A stretch of DNA of 13,052 nucleotides. It comes from Clostridium sp. CAG:451 (GTDB lineage: Bacteria > Bacillota_I > Bacilli_A > RF39 > UBA660). A program made the translations under genes and the position numbers. The notes beneath the pieces are model-generated. The model had not been told where the DNA came from. It saw only the letters and a list, made by a program, of their open reading frames with translations, and searched no databases. Positions 12,499 through 13,052 of the stretch are shown here, in pieces (position 1 is the stretch's first letter; every line of letters begins with the position of its first letter). The DNA lies in contig FR901033.1 of NCBI GenBank assembly GCA_000438295.1, positions 1 through 13,052 of the forward strand, written 5' to 3'.

Positions 12499-12953
12499 AA
12501 TACGTCCTCACATAAATCTTCATATTGTTTACCGTATGGAGTAATAGTTATAATTCTAGTATCTTCATCATCACTAGAAAGCTTAAATTTGATTTCTAGT
12601 CTTTCTTCAGGAAGATAATCTTTAATCATATCTGCCCATTCAATGATAGTAACTCCACCCTTATCGTAGTAATCTTCTATGCCAATATCTTCTACTTTCC
12701 CATCTAATCGATAAACATCCATATGATATAGTGGAAGTTGACCACTATTATATTCTTTTATTATATTAAAAGTTGGGCTAGTAACTTCTTCTTGAACCTC
12801 TAAGGCTGATGCAAAGCCTTTAGTAAAAATTGTTTTTCCACTACCTAAATCACCTATTAAACATATGACCATATTAGGAAAATGTTCTGATTCAATATTT
12901 TCAGCTAAAGATATAGTATCTTTTTCATTATATGATGTAATTTTATAATTCAT
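12495..12953 (-). CDS. tsaE: TsaE, ATPase of the t6A synthesis complex
   Basis: TsaE is a P-loop ATPase that binds at the TsaB-TsaD dimer and drives the t6A catalytic cycle. From the chosen start it has 152 residues, typical of the family. The Walker A is GDLGSGKT (34-41), followed by the family motif TSPTF, then YHMDVYRL and the IIEWADMI segment that carries the conserved Glu and Trp. The ATG at 12953 has GAGGG six bases upstream. An in-frame ATG at 12971 coincides with the predicted transcription start and has no ribosome binding site, so it is rejected as the start. First gene of the operon, with a clear promoter immediately upstream. Confidence 0.96.
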   Translation of the reverse strand: MNYKITSYNEKDTISLAENIESEHFPNMVICLIGDLGSGKTIFTKGFASALEVQEEVTSPTFNIIKEYNSGQLPLYHMDVYRLDGKVEDIGIEDYYDKGGVTIIEWADMIKDYLPEERLEIKFKLSSDDEDTRIITITPYGKQYEDLCEDVL

Positions 12954-12978
12954 AATCTTCCCTCTTTCCATCTAGTCC

Positions 12979-13008
12979 ATTATAACAAAGTAAAATATAA
13001 GATTTCAA
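12979..13008 (-). promoter_or_regulatory. Promoter of the tsaE-tsaB-rimI-tsaD operon
   Basis: TTGAAA (13003-13008) is spaced 18 bases from a perfect TATAAT (12979-12984), which is preceded by TGT, an extended -10. Predicted start near 12972, giving a short leader of about 20 bases that contains the tsaE ribosome binding site. Confidence 0.78.
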
Positions 13009-13024
13009 GATGTTTTGTAAAATT

Positions 13025-13052
13025 TAAAATAAAGCAAAAAAAATCTTGGCAA
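13025..13052 (-). terminator. Possible 3' half of a terminator of the gene beyond the right edge
   Basis: On the minus strand the window opens with TTGCCAAG followed by A and a run of eight T residues, the form of the distal stem arm and U-tract of an intrinsic terminator. The matching arm would lie outside the window, so this is only suggestive. Confidence 0.3.

Noticed and set aside
1..13052. Alternative genetic code (UGA read as Trp), as in some AT-rich Mollicutes
   Set aside because: Several genes end at UGA with natural ATGA overlaps, Trp codons are TGG, and all proteins have normal lengths under the standard bacterial code.
1..13052. CRISPR array, tRNA, rRNA, insertion sequence or prophage elements
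   Set aside because: No spaced direct repeats, tRNA or rRNA sequence, transposase or integrase genes, or terminal inverted repeats were seen on either strand.

Overview
The window is very AT-rich DNA from a low-GC Gram-positive bacterium, most likely a Bacilli or Erysipelotrichia-type member of the Bacillota. Three things point that way: the tsaE-tsaB-rimI-tsaD gene order of B. subtilis ydiB-ydiC-ydiD-ydiE, a Bacillota-type (T7SSb) EssC, and strong AGGAGG-type ribosome binding sites. UGA is used as a stop (for example at the ATGA overlaps) and Trp is read from TGG, so the standard bacterial code applies. Every convincing gene is on the minus strand, so the window reads from right to left.

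Right end (about 13010-10430): a four-gene translationally coupled operon, tsaE-tsaB-rimI-tsaD. It encodes the TsaB, TsaD and TsaE proteins of tRNA t6A37 synthesis plus a RimI-like N-acetyltransferase. It has a clear extended -10 promoter upstream of tsaE and an intrinsic terminator after tsaD. The start of rimI contains an unexpected cluster of three DnaA-box matches, two of them forming a perfect 26-bp palindrome.

Middle (about 10400-7620): a two-gene operon encoding a FIST-domain sensory protein and an NAD(P)-dependent aldehyde dehydrogenase, eight bases apart. It has its own promoter, an inverted repeat in the leader and a terminator.

Left half (about 7600-1): a type VII secretion locus. 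EssC (1523 aa, FHA-like domains, two membrane helices, FtsK/SpoIIIE ATPase domains) overlaps yukD, a ubiquitin-like small protein. A stem-loop and a fresh strong promoter then precede an unusual 215-aa WXG100-like protein that looks like two helical hairpins in tandem. A long stem-loop follows, then three small helical proteins (185, about 94 and 78 aa) and the N-terminal 232 residues of a large protein running off the left edge. The arrangement (ATPase, YukD, WXG substrate, helical partner proteins, large last gene) resembles the modules in which small helical partners accompany a T7SS effector (YwqH-YwqI-YwqJ or LXG-Lap). None of the small proteins is a family I can name with confidence. The other T7SSb core proteins (EssA, EssB, EsaA) are not in the window.

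The most unusual items are the tetranucleotide repeat (AAAT x6) at the essC promoter, a possible phase-variation switch; the tandem-hairpin substrate with a Cys before each turn; the split helical partner set with the unidentified large protein; and the DnaA-box palindrome inside rimI. No RNA genes, insertion sequences or CRISPR arrays were seen, and no gene-free stretch exceeds 300 bases.
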